Counted from the stretch's first letter, positions 1-10,538 are shown. The stretch: 64,000 nucleotides of DNA from RBG-16-66-20 sp035308765 (GCA_035308765.1 DATGGA010000029.1:54709-118708); one strand, 5' to 3'. The notes: generated by a model not told the origin, from the letters alone. Numbers and translations: made by a program.

Positions 1-208
1 GCGGGGCCGCCCCCACGCGTTGGGTCGGGGAGTCCGCGGCCGCGAGTTGCGGATGCGCTTTTTCCAGCTCGGCCAGTTCTCGAAAGAGCCGGTCGTATTC
101 GGCGTCTTCTATTTCAGGGTCGTCGAGGACGTAATACCGCTGATTGTGGCGCTCGATATCCTTGCGCAGCAATGCGGCCCGTTCGAGGACCTTCTTCGGG
201 ACCGCCAT
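1..208 (-). CDS. ligA: NAD-dependent DNA ligase, N-terminal part (cut by window edge)
   Basis: Only the first 69 codons are in the window; the gene runs leftward off the edge. The start MAVPKKVLERAALL is followed by HNQRYYVLDDPEI and DAEYDRL, the hallmark of the Ia (NMN-binding) domain of LigA, which seals nicks in replication and repair using NAD+. The ATG at 208-206 lies 3 bases after the zipA stop, so ligA is very likely co-transcribed with zipA. The smc-zipA-ligA order is common in betaproteobacteria. The catalytic lysine and later domains lie outside the window. Confidence 0.93.
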   Translation of the reverse strand, partial: MAVPKKVLERAALLRKDIERHNQRYYVLDDPEIEDAEYDRLFRELAELEKAHPQLAAADSPTQRVGAAP

Positions 209-211
209 AAC

Positions 212-1204
212 TCAGGAAAACAGGCGCAGCGCAGCCGGGCTGCCGGGAGGTACGCCCCGAGCCTCCAGCCGCGCGCGGACAGCATCGAGCTGCACGGCTA
301 TCGCCTCGATCGCGCGCTCGTCGAGCGCATTGCCGTTGTCGTCGGCCATGCTGCCGCCCAGTACCGCCGCGAGCTGGTGCGCGAGCCGCGTCATGGATTC
401 GAAGGAATGGCGCATGTCCGGCGTGCGCGGAACGTCCAGCGCGAGCGTGAGCGAAGCGGGCGTGGCCTCGCGTATCGTCGCCGCCGAGAACGCCGTGCCG
501 TCGCGCGCCCCCAGCGTGTAGAGCAGGCGTTGTTCGTCGTTGCGCAACGCGAACTTTCCGTCCGGCTCTAGCGCCAGGCCGCTCGCTTCGGCGGCGGCGC
601 GGATTTTGGTGCCTGCAAACGGCCCGCCCAGGACATGGACGACGACCTGAATGTCGGTTTCGGCACAGAAATCGTCCAGCAAACGGGCCGCATCCACTGC
701 GGTCCGCATTTCCGGCGCCGATACCGTGGCGCCGGCGGCGGCGGCCAAGGTTTCGACCGCTGAACGGAATTCGATCAGGTCAGCCTCGCCAATGGCGCCG
801 TCGCGGGAAACCAGCTGCAGCCCGGCACGCCAGGACTTGCCGTCGGCGGATCCGGCCAGCAACGCCCGCCGCGCGTGCCTTCGCTCTATGGCGTGCCATT
901 GCTCGCGCAACCCAGCCGGCGTCAAGGAATGCCCGGCGGTGAATTCCACGATGTAATCGATGGCAGGGTCAGGCTGTGCCGCCGCGTCCGGCGCCGCGGG
1001 GCGCACGGCTGGCCGCAGGCTTTCCTGCGGCGCGTCCCGGCCGCTCTCCGCAGCATGCGGCTCCATCAGCGCATCCACATGGCCGGAACGGAAGGCTCTT
1101 TCCGCCGCGCGCCGGGCGCCGCGCTCCTGCAGGCGGTTGTATATCAGCACGCCGGTCACCACCAGCGCTCCGATCGCGAGCAGGCCGATCTGAAGCTCGG
1201 TCAT
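212..1204 (-). CDS. zipA: Cell division protein ZipA homologue
   Basis: A 330-residue protein with one N-terminal membrane anchor (about residues 4-22), a basic/acidic variable linker rich in Ala, Pro and Asp, and a C-terminal ZipA-type FtsZ-binding domain from about residue 180 (VVVHVLGGPFAGTKIRAAAE, then the LTLALDVPRTPD region). ZipA tethers FtsZ filaments to the inner membrane at the division site. The linker is short. The gene sits between smc and ligA on the same strand. The assignment rests on topology, position and the C-terminal domain; the linker itself is not diagnostic. Confidence 0.85.
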   Translation of the reverse strand: MTELQIGLLAIGALVVTGVLIYNRLQERGARRAAERAFRSGHVDALMEPHAAESGRDAPQESLRPAVRPAAPDAAAQPDPAIDYIVEFTAGHSLTPAGLREQWHAIERRHARRALLAGSADGKSWRAGLQLVSRDGAIGEADLIEFRSAVETLAAAAGATVSAPEMRTAVDAARLLDDFCAETDIQVVVHVLGGPFAGTKIRAAAEASGLALEPDGKFALRNDEQRLLYTLGARDGTAFSAATIREATPASLTLALDVPRTPDMRHSFESMTRLAHQLAAVLGGSMADDNGNALDERAIEAIAVQLDAVRARLEARGVPPGSPAALRLFS

Positions 1205-1253
1205 GGCCTGGACATGGAGAACTGCGCCGCCTGTGGAGGCCCGCTGCGGGGGC

Positions 1254-4200
1254 TCAGGCGGCGAGCTCCTCCCGGATGCGCAACGCTTCCTCGATGTCCA
1301 CTTCCACCACGCGCGATACGCCGGACTCCGGCATCGTGACGCCGATCAGCTGCGTCGCCATTTCCATCGTGATCTTGTTGTGGCTGATAAACAGGAACTG
1401 GGTCTGCCCGGACATTTTCCGCACCAAGTCGCAAAAGCGCGTGGTGTTGCTGTCGTCGAGCGGCGCATCGACCTCGTCCAGCAGGCAGAACGGCGCCGGA
1501 TTGAGCTGGAACATCGCGAACACCAGCGAGATCGCCGTCAGGGCCTTCTCGCCGCCGGACAGCAGATGGATGCTGCTGTTGCGTTTGCCGGGCGGGTGGG
1601 CCATTACCTGCACCCCTGCGTCGAGGATTTCCTCGCCGGTCATGACAAGCCTGGCCTCGCCGCCGCCGAACAGCACCGGGAACAACGAGCCGAAATGCCG
1701 GTTGACGCTGTCGAAGGTCTCGCGCAGCAATTCGCGCGTTTCGCGGTCGATGCGCCGGATCGCGTCTTCCAGCGTCGCCACGGCCTCCTCCAGGTCGGCC
1801 GACTGCGAATCGAGGAAACCCTTGCGCTCGCGGCCGCTTGCCAGCTCGTCCAGCGCCGCCAGGTTCACCGCGCCGAGCTCGCTCACTGACTGGGTAAGCC
1901 GCGTGATCTCGCCCTGCAGCGCGGACGGACGCGGCGCGTCGTCGGCCTGCGCCGCCAGCCGGGCCTCGTCGGCGCTGGCATCGTGCAGCTGCATTTCATA
2001 CTGGTCGTGGCTGATCCGCGCCGCCTGCTCCTTGAGCCGCAGCTCGTTGATCCGCTCGCGCAGCGGCGCAAGCGAATTCTCGATCTTCAGGCGCTCTTCC
2101 TCCAGCGCACGCAAAGCGTTTGCCGCCGCTTCCACTGTTTCGCGCGCGCCGGACAGCGTCTTCTCGCACGACATCCGCGACTCGGCCGCCGCGCCCAGCG
2201 CGCTGCGCACGGCGGGCACCGGGTCCACCGCCAGTTCGGCGGTCAGGCGCCCTACTTCCTCCTCCGCGCGCACGATCTGCTGGTCGATCATGCGCACAGA
2301 ATTGTCGATCTCGGAAATTTTCGCCGACACCTCGCGCTCGCCGAACACCGCGTCCTGCGCCTCGCGCTCGGCCTGCTGCGCACGCACCCTCTGCTCGGCG
2401 AGCGCGGTCTCCGCGGCCACATAGCCGGCGCGGACGCCCTCCAGCTTTTCCTTGGCGCCGCGAATCTCGCCGGCGATGCGCGCCAGCGCGGTCTTCGACT
2501 CGGCGAGCCGCAGGCCGTCGCGTTCCGCTTCCAGGCCGACTGCGCCCAATTCATCCCGGATCTGCGCCGTGCGTTCTCGGTAGCGCTCCTGCGCCTGGCC
2601 CAATTTGAGCGCTTCGATCTGGGCGGCGTGCTTCTCCTGCTGCCTGGCGCCCACCGCGTCCCGCGCCTGCTCCAGCGCGCCCATGCGTTCGGCCAGCTGG
2701 CCGCCGAGGCGATCCGATTGCGCACGCGCCGCTTCAGCCCGCTGCGAGAGCCCGCGGCAGCGCTCTTCGAGGGCCTCGATATCCGACTGGCGAGCAAGAA
2801 TGCCTGCATCAGCCGAATCCGGCGCGTGAAAACCGATCGTGTAGCGCGTGAACTGATCGCCTTCCCGGTTGACCAGCAGCACGCCGGGCGGCAGCGCCGC
2901 CCGCCGGGCCGCGTCGGGCGCTCCCTCCACGACGTAGACGGACGCGAGCCAGTCCGCCAGCGCACCCGCGAGGCCGGCATCGATCGCATGGACTTTGTTC
3001 TGCAGCGGCGTGAGCCCGGCCAGCGTCGCAGCGCTGGCGGCAGCGCCCGGGCCGAAGAGACTCGCCTTGACCGGCGGCCGGTCGCCGCCGAGAGGACTGC
3101 TGTCCCGCAGTTCCAGCGCATGCAGCCGCTCGCGCAGCACCGACTCGACCGCAGTTTCCCAGCCGTGGTCGATGCGGATTTTCTGCCAGAAACGCGGCAA
3201 GGCGGCGAGCTGGTGGCGTTCCAGCCACGCGTGCAGCGGCGCGTCCTCCTCTGCCGCGGCCTGGACCTGCTTCAGGGTCGCCAGCTGGGCATCCGCCGCG
3301 GTGAGTTCGCGGACCGCTTCCGCATGGGCATCGGCGGCAGCCGTATTGGCCAGCGCCAGCGCTTCCGTTTCCGCCTGCAACGCATCCAGTCCCGCCTGCG
3401 CATCCGCGATCGCGCGGTCCAGTTGCAGCACGCGTACGTTCGCGGCAGCGGTCGCCGCGGCGTCCGGCTCGGCCAGCGCCTGCAGCTCCGCCTCGAGACG
3501 TTCGCGCCGCTGCGAAAGAGACTGCAGAGTGCCTTCGAGGTGCGCCACGCTCTGCTGTTCGAGCAGCAGCCGGCTCTCGACCTGCAGCAGCCTGCTGCGG
3601 GACTCGTTCAATTGTTCCTGTACCGCGCGATAGGCCCTCTCCGACTCGGGAAGGCGCGCGTTCTCCGTCGCCAGGGTGGCCTGCGCGTCCGCAACACGCT
3701 GCTTCGCCCCGCCGGAGCGCGCTGCCCACATGTGCAGCGCCTGCGTCAGCTGCGAACGCTGCTCCCGCCACGAGGTGAGCTGGGCCCTGCGTTCGGTGTG
3801 CTGGCTTTCAAGCCGGTTGCGGCTCTCCTCGACGTGGCGCAACTCCGATTCGTGCCGCGCAACCTCGGCGTTCGCCGCATAGACAGCGGCCTGCGCCGCG
3901 TTCAGCGCATCGCCGGCCCCGTAGTGCGCTATCCGCGCGGTTTCGGCCCGGCTCTCGACTTCCCGCAACTGCGCGGTGCCGGCCTCGACTTCGGTCGTGA
4001 CCTTCGCGATCTCCTTTGCGTGCCGCTCCCGCTCTACGGCCGCGTCCTTGCGGCGCACGAACCAGAGCAGGTGCTGCCTGAATTGCAGTTCCTGTTGCAG
4101 CTCCTTGTACCGGGAAGCGATCTTCGCCTGCCCCTCCAGTTTTTCGATCTGTGCGCCGAGTTCGGTGCGGATGTCGGTCACGCGGGCCAGGTTTTCACGC

Positions 4201-4760
4201 GTATCGGAGAGCCGGTGCTCGGTTTCCTTGCGCCGCTCCTTGTAGCGCGAAATGCCGGCAGCCTCTTCGAGAAAGATCCGCAGCTCGTCCGGCCTGGCTT
4301 CGATCACCCGGGAGATCATTCCCTGCTCGATGATCGCGTAGGCGCGCGGGCCGAGGCCGGTGCCGAGAAACACGTCGGTGATGTCCCGGCGCCGGACATG
4401 CGTGCCGTTGATGTAATAGGAGGATTCGCCGTCGCGTTGCAGCACCCGCCGGACCGACAGCTCGGCATATTGCGACCACTGACCGGCCGCGCGGCCCATG
4501 GTGTTGTCGAACATCAGCTCGACGCTGGCGCGCGCCACCGGCTTGCGCGTTCCGGCGCCGTTGAAGATAACGTCCTGCATCGAGTCGCCCCGCAGCGCCG
4601 AGGCGCGCGATTCGCCCAGCACCCAGCGCACCGCGTCGATGACGTTGGACTTGCCGCAGCCGTTCGGGCCCACGATCCCGACCAGCTGGCCAGGGACGTG
4701 GATGGAGGTGGGATCGACGAAAGATTTAAAGCCGGAAAGCTTGACTTGAGTGAGGCGCAC
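1254..4760 (-). CDS. smc: Chromosome segregation protein SMC
   Basis: Encodes 1168 residues with standard SMC architecture: N-terminal ATPase half with Walker A GPNGCGKSN near residue 32, long coiled coil, hinge near the middle (the 'PLGGDRPPVKASLFGPG' to 'VNREGDQFTRYTIGFHAPDS' region), second coiled coil, then the C-terminal signature LLSGGEKALTA and Walker B CLLDEVDAPLDD. SMC works with ScpA and ScpB, both encoded here at 20353-21739. The frame is open upstream, but family alignment starts at VRLTQVKLSGFKSF, so I chose the GTG at 4760-4758. A possible extended -10 (TGGTATCAT) lies near 4791-4783 in the short gap to divergent queF. Confidence 0.96.
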   Translation of the reverse strand: MRLTQVKLSGFKSFVDPTSIHVPGQLVGIVGPNGCGKSNVIDAVRWVLGESRASALRGDSMQDVIFNGAGTRKPVARASVELMFDNTMGRAAGQWSQYAELSVRRVLQRDGESSYYINGTHVRRRDITDVFLGTGLGPRAYAIIEQGMISRVIEARPDELRIFLEEAAGISRYKERRKETEHRLSDTRENLARVTDIRTELGAQIEKLEGQAKIASRYKELQQELQFRQHLLWFVRRKDAAVERERHAKEIAKVTTEVEAGTAQLREVESRAETARIAHYGAGDALNAAQAAVYAANAEVARHESELRHVEESRNRLESQHTERRAQLTSWREQRSQLTQALHMWAARSGGAKQRVADAQATLATENARLPESERAYRAVQEQLNESRSRLLQVESRLLLEQQSVAHLEGTLQSLSQRRERLEAELQALAEPDAAATAAANVRVLQLDRAIADAQAGLDALQAETEALALANTAAADAHAEAVRELTAADAQLATLKQVQAAAEEDAPLHAWLERHQLAALPRFWQKIRIDHGWETAVESVLRERLHALELRDSSPLGGDRPPVKASLFGPGAAASAATLAGLTPLQNKVHAIDAGLAGALADWLASVYVVEGAPDAARRAALPPGVLLVNREGDQFTRYTIGFHAPDSADAGILARQSDIEALEERCRGLSQRAEAARAQSDRLGGQLAERMGALEQARDAVGARQQEKHAAQIEALKLGQAQERYRERTAQIRDELGAVGLEAERDGLRLAESKTALARIAGEIRGAKEKLEGVRAGYVAAETALAEQRVRAQQAEREAQDAVFGEREVSAKISEIDNSVRMIDQQIVRAEEEVGRLTAELAVDPVPAVRSALGAAAESRMSCEKTLSGARETVEAAANALRALEEERLKIENSLAPLRERINELRLKEQAARISHDQYEMQLHDASADEARLAAQADDAPRPSALQGEITRLTQSVSELGAVNLAALDELASGRERKGFLDSQSADLEEAVATLEDAIRRIDRETRELLRETFDSVNRHFGSLFPVLFGGGEARLVMTGEEILDAGVQVMAHPPGKRNSSIHLLSGGEKALTAISLVFAMFQLNPAPFCLLDEVDAPLDDSNTTRFCDLVRKMSGQTQFLFISHNKITMEMATQLIGVTMPESGVSRVVEVDIEEALRIREELAA

Positions 4761-4830
4761 GGAGTGTTTTCGAATTTTGAAAATGATACCATCCGGGCGC
4801 TGGTTTTCTGCCGCAATTTCCGAGCTTTTT

Positions 4831-5205
4831 ATGCCTTCGCGCCCAAGCAAGCGTCTGCAAACATTCGCCAATCCATCGCCTCGGCGGGACTACCGGATTT
4901 GCATGGAGATTCCGGAATTCACCTGCCTGTGCCCGATGACCGGCCAGCCGGATTTCGCGGTTCTGTCGCTGGAGTACGTTCCCGACAAGCTTTGCGTCGA
5001 GCTGAAGGCGCTCAAGCTCTACGTCTGGTCGTTCCGCGACGAAGGGGCCTTCCATGAAGCGGTCACCAACCGGATTCTCGACGACCTGGTGAAGGCGATG
5101 CGGCCCCGCTTCATATGCCTCACCGCGAAATTCAACGTACGCGGCGGCATTTACACCTCCGTCGTCGTCGAGCATCGTAAACGGGGCTGGAAAGCAAAAG
5201 ATTGA
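4831..5205 (+). CDS. queF: NADPH-dependent 7-cyano-7-deazaguanine reductase
   Basis: A 124-residue protein of the short, single-domain QueF type. It reduces the nitrile preQ0 to the amine preQ1 in queuosine tRNA biosynthesis. The motif EFTCLCPMTGQPDF contains the catalytic Cys and Asp expected for the tunnelling-fold active site, and ELKALKLYVWSFRDEGAFHE is the NADPH-binding family signature. I chose ATG 4831, since residues upstream of it have no family match. It is divergent from smc and overlaps dapC by 4 bases. Confidence 0.93.
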   Translation: MPSRPSKRLQTFANPSPRRDYRICMEIPEFTCLCPMTGQPDFAVLSLEYVPDKLCVELKALKLYVWSFRDEGAFHEAVTNRILDDLVKAMRPRFICLTAKFNVRGGIYTSVVVEHRKRGWKAKD

Positions 5206-6361
5206 ATCCCCGCCTCGCCAGACTTCAGACCTATCCGTTCGAAAGGCTGCGTGGACTGCTTGCCGGCGTGACGCCGAATCCGGCGCTGCGGCCCATCGAC
5301 CTCTCGATCGGAGAACCGAAACATCCTACCCCGGCGCTGGTCAAAGACGCCCTCGCGGGGGCGCTGGACGGCCTGTCGGCATACCCGCGCACCGCCGGCC
5401 TGCCGGAGCTGCGCGAAGCGATCGCCGGCTGGGCGCGGCGGCGCTATGCGCTGGCCGAGCTCGACGCCGAAACGCAGGTCCTGCCGGTCAACGGCAGCCG
5501 CGAGGCCTTGTTTTCTTTCGCTCAAACGGTCATAAACCCGGGCGCAACGGCGAAAGTCGTCTGCCCCAATCCGTTCTACCAGATCTACGAAGGCGCGGCG
5601 CTTCTCGCGGGCGCCACGCCCCTGTTCCTGAACGACGGCATGCGTTTCGACGCGATCGACTGGAACGGCGTGCAGCTTGCCTTTGCCTGCTCGCCCGGCA
5701 ATCCGACGGGCCGCGTGCTGTCGCTCGATCGATGGCGCGAACTGTTCCAGCTTTCCGACCGGCACGGCTTCGTGATCGCCTCCGACGAGTGCTATTCCGA
5801 AATCTATTGCGACGAAGCCAAGCCACCGCTGGGCGCTCTGGATGCGGCACGACGGCTCGGCAGGCCGGATTTCCGGCGGCTGGTCGTCTTCTCCAGCCTT
5901 TCGAAACGCTCCAACGCGCCCGGCATGCGCTCCGGTTTCGTCGCGGGCGATGCCGCTCTGCTCAAACCCTACCTGCTCTACCGCACCTATCACGGTTCCG
6001 CGATGAGCCATTCGGTACAGCGTGCTTCCATTGCCGCCTGGAACGATGAAGCGCATGTGCGCGAAAACCGGCGCCTGTACGCCGGGAAATACTCGGCCGC
6101 CTTGCCGTTGATTCAAGGCCCCCTGAAAACGGAAGCGCCCGAAGGCGGGTTCTATCTGTGGATCAGGACTCCCATCGACGATACCGAGTTCGCCCGCGGC
6201 TTGCAGCGTGACTATAATGTGCTGGTCCTGCCGGGCAGCTATCTCGCGCGCGAAGCGCACGGGGAGAATCCCGGGAAAAATCACGTGCGCATCGCGCTGG
6301 TCGCGCCTCTCGCCGAGTGCGTGGAGGCGATGCAACGCATGGCGCGATTTACCAAGAGCCT

Positions 6362-6365
<4 letters not shown>
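5202..6365 (+). CDS. dapC: Succinyldiaminopimelate transaminase
   Basis: A 387-residue fold-type I PLP aminotransferase. Features include DLSIGEPKHPTP at the N-terminus, FACSPGNPTGRVLS (Asn/Pro of the cofactor site), ASDECYSEIY, and FSSLSKRSNAPGMRSGF with the Schiff-base lysine. It makes N-succinyl-LL-2-amino-6-oxopimelate's amino product in the succinylase branch of lysine and peptidoglycan synthesis. The start is TTG at 5202, overlapping the queF stop. dapD follows with a 4-base overlap, which supports dapC over a generic aspartate aminotransferase. Confidence 0.9.
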
Positions 6366-7165
<800 letters not shown>

Positions 7166-7198
7166 ACTAGGGCCATAGTGCATTATCGGGAGAGCAGC

Positions 7199-8389
7199 AT
7201 GTCCGCAATGAAACGTCTGTTCCAGGTGATGGCCGAGAAGAAGGCCTCGGACATCTTCCTGTCGGTCGGGTCGCCCATCAACATCAAGATCAACGGCGTC
7301 GCGATTCCGGTCAACCAGACCGTCCTGAACGCCGAGGCGGTCAGGACGCTGCTCTACGAAGTGCTGACCGAGCGCCAGATCAAGGAATACGAGGACGAGT
7401 GGGAGTTGAACACCGCGTTCGTGCTCGAGAACGTCGGGGCATTCCGCATCAGCGCGTTCCGGCAAAAGGGCTCGCCCGCAGTGGTGGTGCGCTTCATTCC
7501 CGGCAGCGTGCCGGCGTTCGCCACCCTGGGCCTGCCCGACGTGCTCAAGGAAATCATCATGCAGAAGCGGGGCCTGATCCTCATGGTCGGGGCCACCGGC
7601 TCTGGCAAGTCGACCTCGCTGTCGGCGATGCTGGACCTGCGCAACGAGCAGAAGTCCGGACACATCCTGACTATGGAAGACCCGGTCGAATTCATCTTCA
7701 AGAACAAGAAGTCCATCGTCAACCAGCGCGAAATCGGCACCGACACCAAGAGCTTCGAGACCGCCCTCAAGAACGCGCTGCGCCAGGCGCCCGACTGCAT
7801 CCTGATCGGCGAGATCCGCGACAAGCAGACCATGGGCATGGCGCTCGCCTACGCGCAGTCCGGCCACCTGGCGCTGGCCACGCTGCACGCCAACAACAGC
7901 TACCACGCGATGAACCGGATCATCAGCTTCTACCCGCTGGAAAACCGGCCGACGCTGCTGCTGGACCTGTCGGCCGCGCTGCAGGCCATCGTCTCGCAGC
8001 GCCTGGTGCGCACCAAGACCGGCGCGCGCCGCGCCGCGGTCGAGGTGCTGCTCAATACGCGGCACGTCTCGGAGCTGATCGAAAAGGGCGACATCAACGA
8101 AATCAAGGACGCCATGGAAAAGAGCATGGCGCCCGGCTCGCAGACCTTCGAGCAGTCGCTGTTCAACATGTTCATGGACGGTTCCATCACGCAGGACGAG
8201 TGCATGGCAAACGCCGATTCCGCCACCAACATGCTGTGGCTGATCAACCAGGCGACTGCCGGCTCGATCTCCTCCGGCCAGGTGGCGGCCCCGGCGCCCG
8301 GGGAGAAGAAGGAAGAGAAGACCGAAGGCGCCCTGTCGAACACCGGCGGCGCCTCCTTCAGCGACTTCAAGATCGATACCACCGCCTGA
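7199..8389 (+). CDS. pilU: Type IV pilus retraction ATPase, PilU type
   Basis: A 396-residue secretion-type ATPase of the PilT/PilU family, which powers pilus retraction. It shows ASDIFLSVGSP at the N-terminus, Walker A GATGSGKSTS, the Asp-box GHILTMEDPVEF, Walker B CILIGEIRD and the His-box GHLALATLHANN. Overall layout, the C-terminal extension and MQTFDQAL-like segment (QTFEQSLFNMFMDGSI) fit PilU better than PilT. ATG 7199 follows a good ribosome site (GGGAGA). It sits between dapD and dapE with no other pilus gene in the window. Confidence 0.85.
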   Translation: MSAMKRLFQVMAEKKASDIFLSVGSPINIKINGVAIPVNQTVLNAEAVRTLLYEVLTERQIKEYEDEWELNTAFVLENVGAFRISAFRQKGSPAVVVRFIPGSVPAFATLGLPDVLKEIIMQKRGLILMVGATGSGKSTSLSAMLDLRNEQKSGHILTMEDPVEFIFKNKKSIVNQREIGTDTKSFETALKNALRQAPDCILIGEIRDKQTMGMALAYAQSGHLALATLHANNSYHAMNRIISFYPLENRPTLLLDLSAALQAIVSQRLVRTKTGARRAAVEVLLNTRHVSELIEKGDINEIKDAMEKSMAPGSQTFEQSLFNMFMDGSITQDECMANADSATNMLWLINQATAGSISSGQVAAPAPGEKKEEKTEGALSNTGGASFSDFKIDTTA

Positions 8390-8399
8390 CGGGCCCGGC

Positions 8400-9527
8400 T
8401 TGCAAGGGGCGCTCGAACTCGCGCAGGAGTTGATTCGCAGGCGTTCCGTGACGCCGGAGGACGGCGGCTGCCAGGCGATGCTCGCCACGCGCCTCGCGAC
8501 TGCCGGCTTCAATTGCGAGCCGATGCGCTTCGGCGAAGTGAGCAACCTCTGGGCCAGACGCGGTGCTGGCAAGCCTCTTCTTTGTTTTGCCGGCCACACC
8601 GACGTGGTGCCGACCGGGCCTCTCTCGGAATGGCATTCAGATCCGTTTGTTCCGACGATTCGCGACGGCAAGCTCTATGGGCGCGGGGCGGCGGACATGA
8701 AATCCTCGATCGCCGCCTTTGTGGTCGCTGCGGAAGCATTCGTCAAGGAACGCCCGAAGCACCACGGCTCGATCGCCTTCCTCCTCACCTCTGACGAGGA
8801 GGGTCCCGCGCTGGATGGCACCGCGAAGGTCGTGGAGACACTGAAGAAACGCGGCGAGACCATGGACTACTGCATCGTCGGCGAGCCGACGTCGGTGGAC
8901 GCGCTTGGCGATACCTTGAAGAACGGCCGGCGAGGATCGCTCTCCGGCCGGCTCACGGTCCGGGGCATACAGGGCCATGTCGCCTATCCTCACCTCGCCC
9001 GCAACCCGGTGCATCAACTTGTGCCTGCGCTCGCGGAGCTGGCGAAGACGAAATGGGATGACGGCAACGAGAGCTTCCCGCCGACCACCTGGCAGGTATC
9101 GAACATCCACGCTGGAACCGGGGTCGGCAACGTCATTCCCGGAAGCGTGGACGTGGATTTCAATTTCCGCTTTTCCACCGAAAGCACCGACGCATCACTG
9201 GCGCAACGCGTCGAAGCGATCCTGAAAAAGCATGGCCTCGACTATTCCCTGTCCTGGGTTCTCGGCGCCCGGCCCTTTCTCAGCGGACAGGGCAAGCTCG
9301 CGCAGGCGGTGGCCGACGTTTGCAAACGGCACACCGGGCGTATCGCCGAGCTTTCCACTACCGGGGGAACGTCGGATGCGCGGTTCATCATCGAAATCTC
9401 GCCCGAGGTTCTCGAGCTCGGCCCGGTCAACGCCAGCATCCACAAACTGAACGAGCACATCGAAGTGGCCGCGCTCGACCAGCTGGCGGGCATCTACCTC
9501 GACACCCTGCGCGCGCTGCTTCCTTGA
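8400..9527 (+). CDS. dapE: Succinyl-diaminopimelate desuccinylase
   Basis: A 375-residue M20-family dinuclear zinc hydrolase that removes succinate from N-succinyl-LL-diaminopimelate. Metal and catalytic motifs are FAGHTDVVPTG (His ligand), GRGAADMK (bridging Asp), LTSDEEGPA (catalytic Glu plus Glu ligand), and SIHKLNEH (His ligand) near the C-terminus. The start is a TTG 10 bases after the pilU stop. A TTGA overlap links it to prmB. With dapC and dapD it gives three steps of the succinylase branch in one operon. Confidence 0.94.
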   Translation: MQGALELAQELIRRRSVTPEDGGCQAMLATRLATAGFNCEPMRFGEVSNLWARRGAGKPLLCFAGHTDVVPTGPLSEWHSDPFVPTIRDGKLYGRGAADMKSSIAAFVVAAEAFVKERPKHHGSIAFLLTSDEEGPALDGTAKVVETLKKRGETMDYCIVGEPTSVDALGDTLKNGRRGSLSGRLTVRGIQGHVAYPHLARNPVHQLVPALAELAKTKWDDGNESFPPTTWQVSNIHAGTGVGNVIPGSVDVDFNFRFSTESTDASLAQRVEAILKKHGLDYSLSWVLGARPFLSGQGKLAQAVADVCKRHTGRIAELSTTGGTSDARFIIEISPEVLELGPVNASIHKLNEHIEVAALDQLAGIYLDTLRALLP

Positions 9528-10360
9528 GGGTTTCGGAGCTGCTCCAACAGACCGCACGCCGCTTCGCGCGCGCCAGGCTGTCTTACGGACATGGCACGCA
9601 TAACGCCCGGGACGAAGCCGCCTGGCTGATCTCGTCGGTGCTGGGATACCTGCTCGAAGAGGAAGTGCCGCCTGGGGCGCGGAAGAAAATCGACGCCCTG
9701 ATCCGGCGCCGCATCCGCGAGCGGATTCCTGCAGCCTACCTGCTGAAGGAGGCCTGGCTGGGCGAGCATGCCTTCTACGTCGACAGGCGCGCCATCGTGC
9801 CGCGCTCTTTCATCGCCGAGTTGCTGCGCGACCACCTGCGCCCCTGGCTTGCGAGGGAGCCGAAACGGGTGCTGGATCTTTGCACCGGATCCGGTTGCCT
9901 GGCAATTCTTTCAGCGCTTGAATTTCCGGGCGCACAAACCGACGCGGCCGACCTGTCCGCCTCCGCCCTCCAGGTGGCCAAGATCAATATCAGGAAATAC
10001 AAGCTGGGGAAACGCGTCCACCCTGTCCGGTCGGATTTGTTCAAGTCGATCGGTAGAAAATACGACCTAATCGTGACCAATCCACCCTACGTCACCGCGC
10101 GCTCGATGCGGAGACTGCCGAGGGAGTACCGGCACGAACCGGCGCTCGCGCTGGCAGCGGGCAAGGACGGGTTGGACCTGGTGCGCCGGATCCTGACGGA
10201 GGCAAAAGACCATCTGGCGCCCAGAGGACTGCTGGTGTGCGAGATCGGCGGCAACCGCAAGGCACTGGAGCGCGCCTATCCGAAGATCGAGTTTTCGTGG
10301 CCGGAGATCAGCGATCCCGGCACAGTGTTCATCGTGGCGCGGGAACAACTGCCAAGATGA
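9524..10360 (+). CDS. prmB: Ribosomal protein L3 N5-glutamine methyltransferase
   Basis: A 278-residue class I SAM-dependent methyltransferase. The SAM-binding region is VLDLCTGSGCLAI and the glutamine-pocket motif is TNPPYVTARSMRRLP. The sequence after it (REYRHEPALALAAGKDGLDLVRRI) is typical of PrmB rather than PrmC, as is the N-terminal helical domain (YGHGTHNARDEAAWL). It methylates a glutamine of ribosomal protein L3. I chose TTG 9524, which overlaps the dapE stop by 4 bases. It converges on the tRNA genes. Confidence 0.9.
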   Translation: MRVSELLQQTARRFARARLSYGHGTHNARDEAAWLISSVLGYLLEEEVPPGARKKIDALIRRRIRERIPAAYLLKEAWLGEHAFYVDRRAIVPRSFIAELLRDHLRPWLAREPKRVLDLCTGSGCLAILSALEFPGAQTDAADLSASALQVAKINIRKYKLGKRVHPVRSDLFKSIGRKYDLIVTNPPYVTARSMRRLPREYRHEPALALAAGKDGLDLVRRILTEAKDHLAPRGLLVCEIGGNRKALERAYPKIEFSWPEISDPGTVFIVAREQLPR

Positions 10361-10366
10361 GGAAGG

Positions 10367-10442
10367 TGGGGTGACCGATGGGACTCGAACCCACAACAAC
10401 CGGAATCACAATCCGGGACTCTACCATTGAGCTACGGCCACC
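10367..10442 (-). tRNA. tRNA-His (GTG)
   Basis: The minus strand folds as a 76-nt cloverleaf with the extra 5' G of tRNA-His (GGTGGCCG), D arm AGCTCAATGGTAGAG, anticodon loop TTGTGAT (anticodon GTG), T arm GTGGGTTCGAGTCCCAT and encoded CCA at 10369-10367. The G-1 faces the discriminator C, the identity element for HisRS. One G-U pair is in the acceptor stem. It is the last of three tandem tRNA genes on this strand. Confidence 0.96.
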
Positions 10443-10461
10443 ATTGCGACTGCCATTCTAC

Positions 10462-10538
10462 TGGCCTGCCCGGCGGGACTCGAACCCACAACCCCCAGCT
10501 TAGAAGGCTGGTGCTCTATCCGGTTGAGCTACGGGCAG
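10462..10538 (-). tRNA. tRNA-Arg (TCT)
   Basis: The minus strand gives a 77-nt cloverleaf: acceptor CTGCCCG pairing with CGGGCAG, anticodon loop CTTCTAA (anticodon TCT), T loop TTCGAGT and encoded CCA at 10464-10462. It reads AGA/AGG, codons that are rare in GC-rich genomes. It is the middle gene of the tRNA trio. Confidence 0.95.

Noticed and set aside
4761..4871. N-terminal extension of SMC
   Set aside because: The extra 37 residues have no family match and would overlap the queF start and its promoter region.
1983..5057. A 1024-codon open frame opposite smc
   Set aside because: It is antisense to a clear SMC gene, is Arg/Leu-rich without domains, and reflects GC-rich codon bias in smc.
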